Assembly (NCBI RefSeq): GCF_021245725.1 | Contig: NZ_JAJGSX010000014.1 | Span: 167,531 to 231,530, forward strand | Reading direction: 5' to 3' | From: Pseudonocardia sp. TRM90224 | Lineage (GTDB): Bacteria > Actinomycetota > Actinomycetes > Mycobacteriales > Pseudonocardiaceae | DNA: 64,000 nucleotides | In this document: piece after piece, positions 18,072-25,750 of the stretch | Numbering within the stretch: position 1 is the stretch's first letter | Layout: each line of letters begins with the position of its first letter | The notes under the pieces: generated by a model | What the model was told of the DNA's origin: nothing | The model's input: only the letters and a program-made list of their open reading frames with translations | The model's database searches: none | Made by a program: the position numbers and the translations under genes

Positions 18072-18833
18072 GTGATTGTCGACTTCATTGTCGCGGTCGC
18101 GGCACCGACGTTGCTCGCCGTTGTCGTGGCCGCTTTTCTGGCCCGCCGCAAAGAGGTCGCGGACGGCGACTTCGACTCCGACTCGGTGTCCTTCGCCGGT
18201 GGCATCCTCAGCGCGCTGTTCACCGTGGTGCTTGCGTTCTACATCGTCTTCGCCTGGCAGCAGGGCGCCGACATCGAGAGCAACGCGGCCGCGGAGGCCG
18301 ACGCGGTGGTCGACGCCTACTGGCAGGCCGACGCCGCACCGGAGCCGAACCGATCGGCGCTGCAGGGGTTGCTGCGCGAGTACGCCGTCACGGTCGCCGA
18401 CCGCGAGTGGCAGCTGCTGCGGCAGGGCGAGACGGAGGACACGATCCCGGACCTCGTGCGCGCGATCCGCACGGAGTTCATCGCGTTGCCGACCGAGGGC
18501 GCGTCGGGGGTGGCGCGGGAGTACGGCCTGCGCGACGTCCGCGACATCGACGAGGCGCACCGCAGCCGCGTCGACCTCGCCGCCGGCGACAACACGTTCA
18601 ACACCGTGCTGCTGGTGGCCACGCTCATCGGGGCGGCACTGGTGATCGCGTTCCCGCTGGCCGTCGGCATGAGCGGGCGCCCGATCAACCTCGTCGTCGT
18701 CGGCGTGCTGGCGTTCACCGTCGGCGCGACCATCTACATCGCCTTGCAGCTGCGAACCCCGCTCGACGGCGCCTTCGGCGTCGAGCCCGATGCCTTCGTC
18801 GACGCCGTCGCCGAAATGCGCTCGCCCACCTGA
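18072..18833 (+). CDS. DUF4239 (bestrophin-like) membrane protein
   Basis: A 253-residue protein with helices at about 3-22 and 43-63, a long soluble middle region (about 65-175), and two helices near 180-200 and 205-225. This is the two-plus-two arrangement of the DUF4239 family. Function is unknown; relation to bestrophin-like channels has been proposed for the family. The GTG at 18072 follows a GACGAGG site. Its stop is only 19 bp before the GTG of the geosmin synthase gene, so the two are very likely one transcript. It may help export or membrane partition of the terpene, but that is only positional inference. Confidence 0.78.
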   Translation: MIVDFIVAVAAPTLLAVVVAAFLARRKEVADGDFDSDSVSFAGGILSALFTVVLAFYIVFAWQQGADIESNAAAEADAVVDAYWQADAAPEPNRSALQGLLREYAVTVADREWQLLRQGETEDTIPDLVRAIRTEFIALPTEGASGVAREYGLRDVRDIDEAHRSRVDLAAGDNTFNTVLLVATLIGAALVIAFPLAVGMSGRPINLVVVGVLAFTVGATIYIALQLRTPLDGAFGVEPDAFVDAVAEMRSPT

Positions 18834-18852
18834 CCTGCCAGAAAGGACCGCC

Positions 18853-21033
18853 GTGGAGGCGTTCACCCTGCCCGACTTCTACCTCTCGTACCCGGCGCGC
18901 CGAAATCCCCACCTCGAACAGGCCCGCGCGCACAGCATGGAGTGGGCGCGCGGCATGGGCATGCTCGACGCGCAGAAGCCCGGCGGCGGTCTCGTCTGGG
19001 AGGAGGTGGCGCTGGCCCGCATGGACTACGCGCTGCTGTGCGCGTACACCCATCCCGACTGCGACGCCACGATGCTCGACCTGATCACCGACTGGTACGT
19101 CTGGGTCTTCTTCTTCGACGACCACTTCCTCGAGGAGTTCAAGTACTCGCGGGACGTTGCGGGCGCGAAGGCCTACCTCGACCGCCTGGAGCTGTTCATG
19201 GGTGGGGAGGGGGAGGCGCCGGAGCCGACCAACCCCGCCGAGGCCGGGCTCGTCGACCTCTGGGGCCGCACCGCGCCGCACCGGTCGGGCGACTGGCAGC
19301 GCCGGTTCACCACCAGCACCCACAACCTGATGGTCGAGTCGATGTGGGAGCTGGACAACATCGAGATCGGCCGGATCGCAAACCCGATCGAGTACGTCCA
19401 GATGCGCAGGCGGGTCGGTGGCGCGCCGTGGTCGGCGAACCTCGTCGAGCACGCCGTCGACGCCGAGGTGCCCGCCGCGATCGCGGCCTCACGTCCGATG
19501 CGGGTGCTGTGCGACACGTTCGCCGATGCCGTGCACCTGCGCAACGACCTGTTCTCCTACCAGCGGGAGGTGCAGGAGGAAGGGGAGAACTCCAACGCCG
19601 TGCTCGTCTTCGAGCGGTTCTTCGACTGCTCGACGCAGGAGGCCGCCGACAAGGTCAACGACCTGCTGACCTCCCGCATGCTCCAGTTCGAGACGACGGC
19701 GCTGGTGGAGGTGCCGGACCTGCTGGTGAGCAACGCGATCCCGCCGGACGAGCAGCTCGGCGTCGGCGCGTACGTGAAGGGGCTGCAGGACTGGCAGTCG
19801 GGCGGGCACGAGTGGCACATGCGCTCCAGCCGGTACATGAACAAGGGCGCCCGCCGCGGCGCCACCACGGCCGGGCTGGGGATGTCGGCGTCGACGCTGT
19901 TCACCACGGGCCCGGGGCTGCGCCGCCGCGCCCACCAGCACACGCACATGCCGTTCACGTCGGTCGGGCACCTCCCGCTGCCCGAGCTGTACATGCCGTT
20001 CCCCGCCACCTGCTCCCCGCTGCTCGACGACGTGCGCAGGCACGGGCTGGAGTGGGCGCGACGGATGGGCTTCTTCGACTCGCTGCCGGGTGTCGAGGTG
20101 GCCGGGGTCTGGGACGAGCCGCGGTTCGTCGGGTTCGACTTCGCCTACTGCGCGTCGCACCTCAACGCGGACGCGAGCCTCGAACAGCTGGAGCTCTCCA
20201 CCGACTGGCTCGCCTGGGGCACCTACGGCGACGACCTGTTCCCGCTGCTCTTCGGCAACTCCCGCAACGAGGCGGCGGCCCGCCTCTGCCACGAGCGGCT
20301 CCAGCTGTTCATGCCGCTCGACCTCGGGGCCACCCCGGAGCCGCTGACCCCGATCGAGCGGGGTCTCGCGGACCTCTGGGTGCGGACTGCCGAGCCGATG
20401 ACGTCCGACGCCCGGCAGCGGTTCCGCACCGCCGTCGCCGACATGACCGGCAGCTGGCTGTGGGAGCTGGCCAACCAGACCCAGAACCGGGTGCCGGACC
20501 CAGTGGACTACATCGAGATGCGCCGCATGACGTTCGGCGCCGACCTCACCGCGAGCCTCGGCAAGCTCGCGCACGCGCATCTCGTGCCGTTGGAGCTCTA
20601 CGAGACCAGGGTGCTGCGGGAGCTCGAGACCGCCGCGCAGGACTACGCGTGCTTCACCAACGACCTCTTCTCCTACCAGAAGGAGGTCGAGTTCGAGGGC
20701 GAGGTGCACAACCTGGTGCTGGTCGTCGAGAACTTCCTCGACGTCGACCGCATGACGGCCCGGGACATGGTCGCCGACCTCATGAAGGCCCGCATGGAGC
20801 AGTTCGAGCACATCCTCGCCGTCGACATGCCGGCCATGTTCGACGACCACGACCTCGCCGAGGAGGTGCGCGAGGCGCTCGTCGAGCGGGGCGAGGACCT
20901 CAAGTCGTGGATGTCGGGCATCCTCGCCTGGCACCACGGCTGCGACCGCTACAACGAGGTCGCGCTGCGCCGCTCGCGCGCCCCGTTCGCCCCCAGCGGC
21001 CTCGGGACCGCAGGGCTGCGCATCGGGGTCTGA
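18853..21033 (+). CDS. geoA: Bifunctional germacradienol/geosmin synthase
   Basis: A 726-residue two-domain class I terpene cyclase, the usual length of bacterial geosmin synthases. The N-terminal domain has FFFDDHFLEEF (DDHFLE at 89-94) and NDLFSYQREVQEEGE (231-245), making germacradienol from FPP. The C-terminal domain has YGDDLFPLL (DDLFP at 460-464) and NDLFSYQKEVEFEGE, completing conversion to geosmin. The GTG at 18853 is chosen because AGAAAGGA lies 5 bp upstream. The interdomain linker (about 330-370) includes TAGLGMSASTLF, and the last 17 residues include APSGLGTAGLRIG. Both resemble the GPTG(P/L)GT(S/A)A motif in the disordered segment of 2-MIB synthase, an encapsulin cargo. It neighbours two encapsulin genes and a prenyl synthase. 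Confidence 0.93.
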   Translation: MEAFTLPDFYLSYPARRNPHLEQARAHSMEWARGMGMLDAQKPGGGLVWEEVALARMDYALLCAYTHPDCDATMLDLITDWYVWVFFFDDHFLEEFKYSRDVAGAKAYLDRLELFMGGEGEAPEPTNPAEAGLVDLWGRTAPHRSGDWQRRFTTSTHNLMVESMWELDNIEIGRIANPIEYVQMRRRVGGAPWSANLVEHAVDAEVPAAIAASRPMRVLCDTFADAVHLRNDLFSYQREVQEEGENSNAVLVFERFFDCSTQEAADKVNDLLTSRMLQFETTALVEVPDLLVSNAIPPDEQLGVGAYVKGLQDWQSGGHEWHMRSSRYMNKGARRGATTAGLGMSASTLFTTGPGLRRRAHQHTHMPFTSVGHLPLPELYMPFPATCSPLLDDVRRHGLEWARRMGFFDSLPGVEVAGVWDEPRFVGFDFAYCASHLNADASLEQLELSTDWLAWGTYGDDLFPLLFGNSRNEAAARLCHERLQLFMPLDLGATPEPLTPIERGLADLWVRTAEPMTSDARQRFRTAVADMTGSWLWELANQTQNRVPDPVDYIEMRRMTFGADLTASLGKLAHAHLVPLELYETRVLRELETAAQDYACFTNDLFSYQKEVEFEGEVHNLVLVVENFLDVDRMTARDMVADLMKARMEQFEHILAVDMPAMFDDHDLAEEVREALVERGEDLKSWMSGILAWHHGCDRYNEVALRRSRAPFAPSGLGTAGLRIGV

Positions 21034-21042
21034 CCGAACTTC

Positions 21043-21100
21043 CCCACCGTTTTGCCTACCTACACACCCGAAAGGGCGTGCAGGTTGGCAAAACGGTGGG
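21043..21100. terminator. First of two palindromes after geosmin synthase
   Basis: Arms 21043-21056 (CCCACCGTTTTGCC) and 21087-21100 are exact complements around a 30-base loop. The core CCCACCGTTTTG recurs in the next palindrome. It lies 10 bp past the geosmin synthase stop, in the 143-bp gap between convergent genes. Confidence 0.65.
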
Positions 21101-21104
21101 CAAG

Positions 21105-21167
21105 TTCCCCACCGTTTTGGGCACTTGCGCGCCGTACGGGCGCGCATCCACCCAAAACGGTGGGGAA
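21105..21167. terminator. Second palindrome between convergent genes, sharing the same core
   Basis: Arms 21105-21121 (TTCCCCACCGTTTTGGG) and 21151-21167 match perfectly, with an inner GCGCGC...GCGCGC hairpin at the tip. Together with the preceding element it makes a four-arm array of one repeated sequence in alternating orientation, likely stopping transcription from both sides. Confidence 0.65.
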
Positions 21168-21176
21168 GTTGGGGTG

Positions 21177-22010
21177 CTAGAACCACTCTTCCCAGCGGTC
21201 GAAGGCGCCGGCGAGGGCGGCGCGGAAGATGCGCTCGTCGTCGAACTTCGTGACGAACGTGCGTGCGACCGTGCCGGCGGGGCGGCGCTCGACCGACTGC
21301 GCGTAGACGGTGCGGTAGCCGGCCTGCGCTGCTGCGGCCTGCGCCTCGGCCGGCCAGTTGCCGGACTGGCCGAACGGGATCGCGAACTCCGTGGAGTCGA
21401 TGCCGAGGTTGAGCCGCAGCGCCTCGCGCGACTCGGCGAGCTCGGCGACGATCTCGCCGGGGGAGAGCGTCGAGAAGTTCGGGTGGGTCACCGAGTGGCT
21501 CGCGATCGTGACGCCGTCGTCGGCCAGCTTCTCGATCTCGCGCCAGTCGAGGAAGTCGTCGTAGCCGTTGCGCCCGCGCCCGTCGGCGAACCCGCTGACG
21601 ACGAACGCCGTCCACGGGATGTCGAGGCTCTTGAGCAGCGGCGCGACCGTGGTCAGGATGCTGCGGAACCCGTCGTCGAACGTCAGTGCGAGCCGCAGGT
21701 CGGCGGGGTCGTTCGAGCCCGACGGGCCTGCGACGGCGTCGTCGACCAGCTCCATCGCCGGCACGAACCGGTACCCGACGTTGCGCGCGTGCGCCAGCTG
21801 CTGCTCCAGGCGGCGCAACGTGATGTCGTTGATGCCCATCTCGGGCATGCCGACCGTGTGGTAGCAGAGGATCCGGCTCGTCGGCGCGGTGCGCCCGGCC
21901 GTCCGGGAGATCACCGTGCGCTCGCTGAGGGCACGGGCCTCCGCAACCTTGTCGCGAGCGGCGTCCGCACGCCACCGTACCGACTTGCGCGCTCTCTCGA
22001 CGAAACTCAT
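21177..22010 (-). CDS. Polysaccharide deacetylase (NodB homology, CE4)
   Basis: A 277-residue enzyme with the NodB-fold blocks RILCYHTVG, LRLALTFDDGFRSI (catalytic Asp pair), VTIASHSVTHPNFSTLS (metal-binding His residues, HSxxHP) and FAIPFGQSGNW. CE4 enzymes remove N- or O-acetyl groups from polysaccharide chains. There is no obvious signal peptide; the N-terminus is basic and the protein may act in the cytoplasm or be anchored otherwise. The ATG overlaps the stop of the FkbM methyltransferase by one base (TGATG). It is the last gene of the leftward 21-31 kb sugar block, so it probably modifies the amino sugar made there. Confidence 0.88.
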   Translation of the reverse strand: MSFVERARKSVRWRADAARDKVAEARALSERTVISRTAGRTAPTSRILCYHTVGMPEMGINDITLRRLEQQLAHARNVGYRFVPAMELVDDAVAGPSGSNDPADLRLALTFDDGFRSILTTVAPLLKSLDIPWTAFVVSGFADGRGRNGYDDFLDWREIEKLADDGVTIASHSVTHPNFSTLSPGEIVAELAESREALRLNLGIDSTEFAIPFGQSGNWPAEAQAAAAQAGYRTVYAQSVERRPAGTVARTFVTKFDDERIFRAALAGAFDRWEEWF

Positions 22011-22831
22011 CACGCCACCTCCTTCACCCCGATGGCAAACGCGCCCCAACCGAGGCGCTCCATCCTCGCCGTATAACCCAGCCGCTCCAGCAGCGGTACG
22101 GCATCGTCGTACCGGGTCTGCACTTCGATCTTGATGCAGCGGACGTCGCGGGTCCACTCGCCGTGGCTCAGCAGCTCGTGCCACGCGCTCTCGATGTTGA
22201 CCAGCAGGTAGTCGACCGGCTTGCCGCCGGCGAACCCGTCGAGCAGGCGCTGCGCGGCCACGGCCTCGATCACCTCGGTCGGCGTGCCCGGCTCCGCGGC
22301 CTCCGCGAGGTCGAACCCCCACGCGTCGTGCGTCCAGCTGACCGTCAGCGTCGCGTCCTCCCACCACACCGCGGCCTCGACGATCGTGCAGCGGTCGCCG
22401 AGCGGCGCGACGTTGGCGCGGGCGAGCACCGCGTTCTCCGCGTCGGGCTCGACGCCCAGCAGCCGGGCCGACGGGTAGCGCATGCCGAGGTCGGCGAGCG
22501 GGAGGCCGATGTTGGCGCCGAACACGGCGATCCGGCCGAGCGGTCCGTCGATCTCGGGCGGTGGGAGGTGCAGGCCTTCCTGGAACACCATGTCGAACGC
22601 GTTGCCGTCGCGCGAGCGCGGCCGCAGCCGCACCGGGTCGCCCTCCAGGTCCTTCACCCGCAGCGGCACCGCCGTCTGCGCGACCGGCTGTGCGAGATCG
22701 GGCCGGACCATCTCGACCCCGAGCTTGGCCATGCGAAGCCCGCTCGACGGGTCGGACGTCTGCCGCATCGAAGCGAGCCGCCGCCGAACCGCCGCGACGA
22801 ACCGGCCGATCCGGGTGCGGAAAGATGCCAT
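22010..22831 (-). CDS. FkbM-family SAM-dependent methyltransferase
   Basis: A 273-residue Rossmann methyltransferase. The SAM-binding loop reads RIAVFGANIGLPLADL, where the family usually has DxGANxG, and LLGVEPDAENAV supplies the ribose-binding acid. The C-terminal part has VDYLLVNIESAWHELL and IKIEVQ, as in FkbM proteins that O-methylate sugars or polyketides. The gene lies 86 bp after the hexapeptide acetyltransferase and overlaps the deacetylase gene. The unusual VFGANIG loop (Asp replaced by Phe/Gly) weakens but does not exclude activity. Substrate is probably a sugar of the polysaccharide. Confidence 0.82.
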   Translation of the reverse strand: MASFRTRIGRFVAAVRRRLASMRQTSDPSSGLRMAKLGVEMVRPDLAQPVAQTAVPLRVKDLEGDPVRLRPRSRDGNAFDMVFQEGLHLPPPEIDGPLGRIAVFGANIGLPLADLGMRYPSARLLGVEPDAENAVLARANVAPLGDRCTIVEAAVWWEDATLTVSWTHDAWGFDLAEAAEPGTPTEVIEAVAAQRLLDGFAGGKPVDYLLVNIESAWHELLSHGEWTRDVRCIKIEVQTRYDDAVPLLERLGYTARMERLGWGAFAIGVKEVA

Positions 22832-22917
22832 GACGACGGCCCGACTCCTTCGGTTGCCCTGCTGCCGCAGGCGCTCGTCGCGGCTGCGCCGGCCCTGGCT
22901 GGCTCTGGCTGGCCCTG

Positions 22918-23511
22918 TCAGTCTTTCGCGTCCTCGGCGCTGAGCATTACGCCGTCCGCCCCGTCACGGACATAGCGCTTTCCGCATTCCGTGCAGGTGA
23001 GCGACTCGTCGAGGCGGGCGCCGCAGCGGCACACCCACCCCTTCTGCACCGCGGGGTTGCCGGCGACGAACGCGTGCGCCGGCACGTCCTTCGTGACGAC
23101 GGCGCCGGCACCGGCGAACGCGTACTCACCGATCTCGGTGCCGCAGACGACCACCACACCCGCGCCGAGCGACGCGCCGCGGCGCACCAGCGTCGGCAGC
23201 AGGTCCTCGGCGGCGAGCCGGTTGGCCGCCCGCGGGCGCATGTCGTTGGTGAACAGCACGTTCGGCCCGAGGAAGACCTCGTCCTCGCACGTCACACCGC
23301 GGAAGACGAGCGTGCCGTTCTTGACGGTCACTCGGTCGCCCAGCACCGCGCCGTCCTCGACGAACGCGCAGTCGCAGATGTTGCACTCGCGCCCGACCTT
23401 CGCGCCCGCCAACACGTGCGCGAACGCCCAGACGCGGGTGCCCTCGCCGACCTCGTCGCTCTCGCAGAGTCCCTGGGGATGCACACGCACCCCCGAGAGC
23501 GTGCCGGTCAT
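22918..23511 (-). CDS. Hexapeptide-repeat N-acetyltransferase with C-terminal zinc ribbon (WbpD/WlbB-like)
   Basis: A 197-residue left-handed beta-helix acyltransferase with the WbpD-type N-terminus (GVRVHPQGLCESDEVGEGTR, VWAFAHVLAGAKVG) and repeats up to AGAGAVVTKDVPAHAFVAGN. WbpD-like enzymes acetylate the 3-amino group of a UDP-2-acetamido-3-amino sugar. The last 45 residues add CRCGARLDESLTCTECGKRY, a CxC...CxxC zinc ribbon seen in some homologs. The ATG overlaps the stop of the upstream aminotransferase by 4 bp, closing a five-gene coupled chain. Confidence 0.87.
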   Translation of the reverse strand: MTGTLSGVRVHPQGLCESDEVGEGTRVWAFAHVLAGAKVGRECNICDCAFVEDGAVLGDRVTVKNGTLVFRGVTCEDEVFLGPNVLFTNDMRPRAANRLAAEDLLPTLVRRGASLGAGVVVVCGTEIGEYAFAGAGAVVTKDVPAHAFVAGNPAVQKGWVCRCGARLDESLTCTECGKRYVRDGADGVMLSAEDAKD

Positions 23512-24617
23512 CCCTGCACCGCGGCGACCAGCGACTCGACGACCCGCTGCTGCTGCGCCTCGGTGATCTCGGCGAACAGGGGCAGCGAGATGATCTCGCT
23601 GGTGATCCGCTCGGTGATCGGGAAGTCGCCGGCCTTGTGGCCGAGGTCCGCGAACGCTCCGGTCAGGTGCACCGGTGTCGGGTAGTGGATGCTGGCGCCG
23701 ATGCCGTCGGCCTGCAGCTGCGCGAGCACGCGGTCGCGCTCGGCGACGCGCACCACGTAGAGGTGCCATACCGGCTCGTTGCCCGGCGCGACCACCGGCG
23801 GGACGACGCCTTCGACGTCCTTCAGCAGCGCGTCGTAGCGGTCGGCGGCGCGGCGGCGTGCGTCGTTCCAGCCGTCGAGCCGCTTCAGCTTCGCCGAGAG
23901 CACAACGGCCTGCAGCGCGTCGAGCCGGCTGTTGAAGCCCAGCACGGTGTGCTCGTACTTGCGCGGCGAACCGTGGTCGCGCAGCAGCCGCACTCTGGTG
24001 GCCAGCTCGGTGTCGTTCGTGAGCACACCACCGGCGTCGCCGTACGCACCGAGGTTCTTGCCGGGGTAGAAGCTGGTGGCGGCGATCCGCCCGAGCGCGC
24101 CCGCGGCGGCGTCCTTGCGGCGCGCGCCCTGCGACTGCGCGGCGTCCTCGACGATCGCGATCGACTCCGGCAGGTTCGCCTGCAGCTGCTCGATCTCCGC
24201 GGCCTGGCCGTAGAGGTGCACGGGCAGGATCGCGCGGGTGCGCGGCGTGACGGCGTCGGCCACCTTGTCGGTGTCGATCAGCGCGGTGTCCTCGACGCAG
24301 TCGACGAGCACCGGCGTGGCGCCGGCCCGTGCGATGGCCTCGACGGACGCGATGAACGTGTTGGCCTGGACGATCACCTCGTCGCCGGCGCCGATGTCCA
24401 GCGCGCGCAGCGCGAACTCGATCGCGTCGGTGCCGTTGCCGACCCCGATGCAGTGCTCGACGCCGATGTACTGCGCGTACTCGGCCTCGAACGCGGCGAC
24501 CGCGGGTCCGCCGACGAAGGCGGTGCGGGCGAGGATGTCGGCCCAACCGGCCGCCACCTCGTCGGCCACCTGGCGGTGCTGCGCACCGAGGTCGACGAGC
24601 GGGATGTTCTGGCTCAC
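23508..24617 (-). CDS. DegT/DnrJ/EryC1/StrS sugar aminotransferase
   Basis: A 369-residue PLP-dependent fold-type I aminotransferase acting on nucleotide keto-sugars. It begins IPLVDLGAQHRQVADEV, has the cofactor-binding GVGNGTDAIEFAL, the Asp/Gln region IVEDAAQSQGA, and the PLP lysine in SFYPGKNLGAYGDAG. The WbpE/WlbC type, which aminates the 3-keto sugar made by a Gfo/Idh dehydrogenase, is the best match given its neighbours. Both ends overlap the adjacent genes by 4 bp. Confidence 0.92.
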   Translation of the reverse strand: MSQNIPLVDLGAQHRQVADEVAAGWADILARTAFVGGPAVAAFEAEYAQYIGVEHCIGVGNGTDAIEFALRALDIGAGDEVIVQANTFIASVEAIARAGATPVLVDCVEDTALIDTDKVADAVTPRTRAILPVHLYGQAAEIEQLQANLPESIAIVEDAAQSQGARRKDAAAGALGRIAATSFYPGKNLGAYGDAGGVLTNDTELATRVRLLRDHGSPRKYEHTVLGFNSRLDALQAVVLSAKLKRLDGWNDARRRAADRYDALLKDVEGVVPPVVAPGNEPVWHLYVVRVAERDRVLAQLQADGIGASIHYPTPVHLTGAFADLGHKAGDFPITERITSEIISLPLFAEITEAQQQRVVESLVAAVQG

Positions 24618-25750
24618 GACGCTCCCTGTCGGATCGCCCCTGCGAGCGCCTCGACAACACGCTTCTGGTCGTCGGCGGTCAGCTCGTGGTGCAGCGGAAG
24701 GATGACGGTGCGGGCGGTGAGGTGCTCGGTCGCCGGCAGCTCGACATGGGGGTGGCCCGCGTAGGCGCCTTCGAGGTGCGACGCCATGATCCCGCGCCGC
24801 CCGGAGATGCCCTCCGCGGCGAGCGCGGCCAGCACATCGGCGGCCGACGGGGCCGACTCGGGCAGCTCCACCCAGTACGACTGGAAATTGCTCGTGCCGT
24901 ATTCGGGATCGCGCACCGGGCGGACGTCGATCGGGGCAAGCATCTCGGCGTAGCGCTCGACGAGCTCGCGCCTGCGCGCCACCATCTCCGGCAGCTTGTG
25001 CAGCTGCACGAGCCCCATCGCGGCCTGCAGGTCGGTCATGCGGTAGTTGAACGCGGTCTCCGCGTAGCCCTCGAGCACGACCTTGCCGCTGGCGTGCCGG
25101 TCGGCGGCCGAGACGGTCATGCCGTGCTCACGCAGCCTGCGCAGCCGGGCTGCCCAGTCGGCGTCGTCGGTGGTGATCATCCCGCCCTCACCGGTGGTGA
25201 GCAGCTTGCGCGGGTGGAACGACCACGCGGCCAGCAGCGCGCCGGCGCCGACCGAGCGGCCCTGCAGCGTCGAGCCGGCGGCGCACGCGGCGTCCTCGAC
25301 GACCGGGATCCCGCCGCAGACGGCGCGCAGCGCGTCGATGTCGGCGGGCTGGCCGCCCTGGTGCACGGCCAGCACGACCTTGGTGCGCGGGGTGATCACC
25401 GCGGCGACCGACGCGGGGTCGAGGTTGCCGGTCTGCCGGTCGACGTCGGCGAAGACCGGGGTCGCCCCGCAGTAGCGCACGGCGTTGGCCGTCGCGATGA
25501 ACGAGAACGACGGCACGACGACCTCGTCGCCCGGCCGCACGTCGAGCAGGTAGAGGCACAGGTGCAGCCCGGTCGTGCACGACGAGACCGCGATACCGTG
25601 CTCGGCGCCGACGAACTGCGCGAACGCCTTCTCGAACTCGGCGACCCGGGGGCCTTGCGCGACCCAGCCGGAGCGGACGACGTCGGCGACCGCGGCCGCC
25701 TCCTCCTCGCCCAGCCACGGCCGCATCACGGGGATGGACATACCGCTCAT
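24614..25750 (-). CDS. Second DegT-family sugar aminotransferase
   Basis: A 378-residue DegT/DnrJ-type aminotransferase, not a recent duplicate of its neighbour. It begins IPVMRPWLGEEEAAAVADVV and has AVSSCTTGLHLCLYLLDV, IPVVEDAACAAGS and the PLP lysine in SFHPRKLLTTGEGGM. The Ser/His-Pro-Arg-Lys lysine context is typical of enzymes aminating C-4 of UDP-4-keto sugars, but position specificity cannot be fixed from sequence. The ATG at 25750 overlaps the epimerase stop by 4 bp. Two aminotransferases in one chain suggest either a diamino sugar or two different amino sugars in the polymer. Confidence 0.9.
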   Translation of the reverse strand: MSGMSIPVMRPWLGEEEAAAVADVVRSGWVAQGPRVAEFEKAFAQFVGAEHGIAVSSCTTGLHLCLYLLDVRPGDEVVVPSFSFIATANAVRYCGATPVFADVDRQTGNLDPASVAAVITPRTKVVLAVHQGGQPADIDALRAVCGGIPVVEDAACAAGSTLQGRSVGAGALLAAWSFHPRKLLTTGEGGMITTDDADWAARLRRLREHGMTVSAADRHASGKVVLEGYAETAFNYRMTDLQAAMGLVQLHKLPEMVARRRELVERYAEMLAPIDVRPVRDPEYGTSNFQSYWVELPESAPSAADVLAALAAEGISGRRGIMASHLEGAYAGHPHVELPATEHLTARTVILPLHHELTADDQKRVVEALAGAIRQGAS

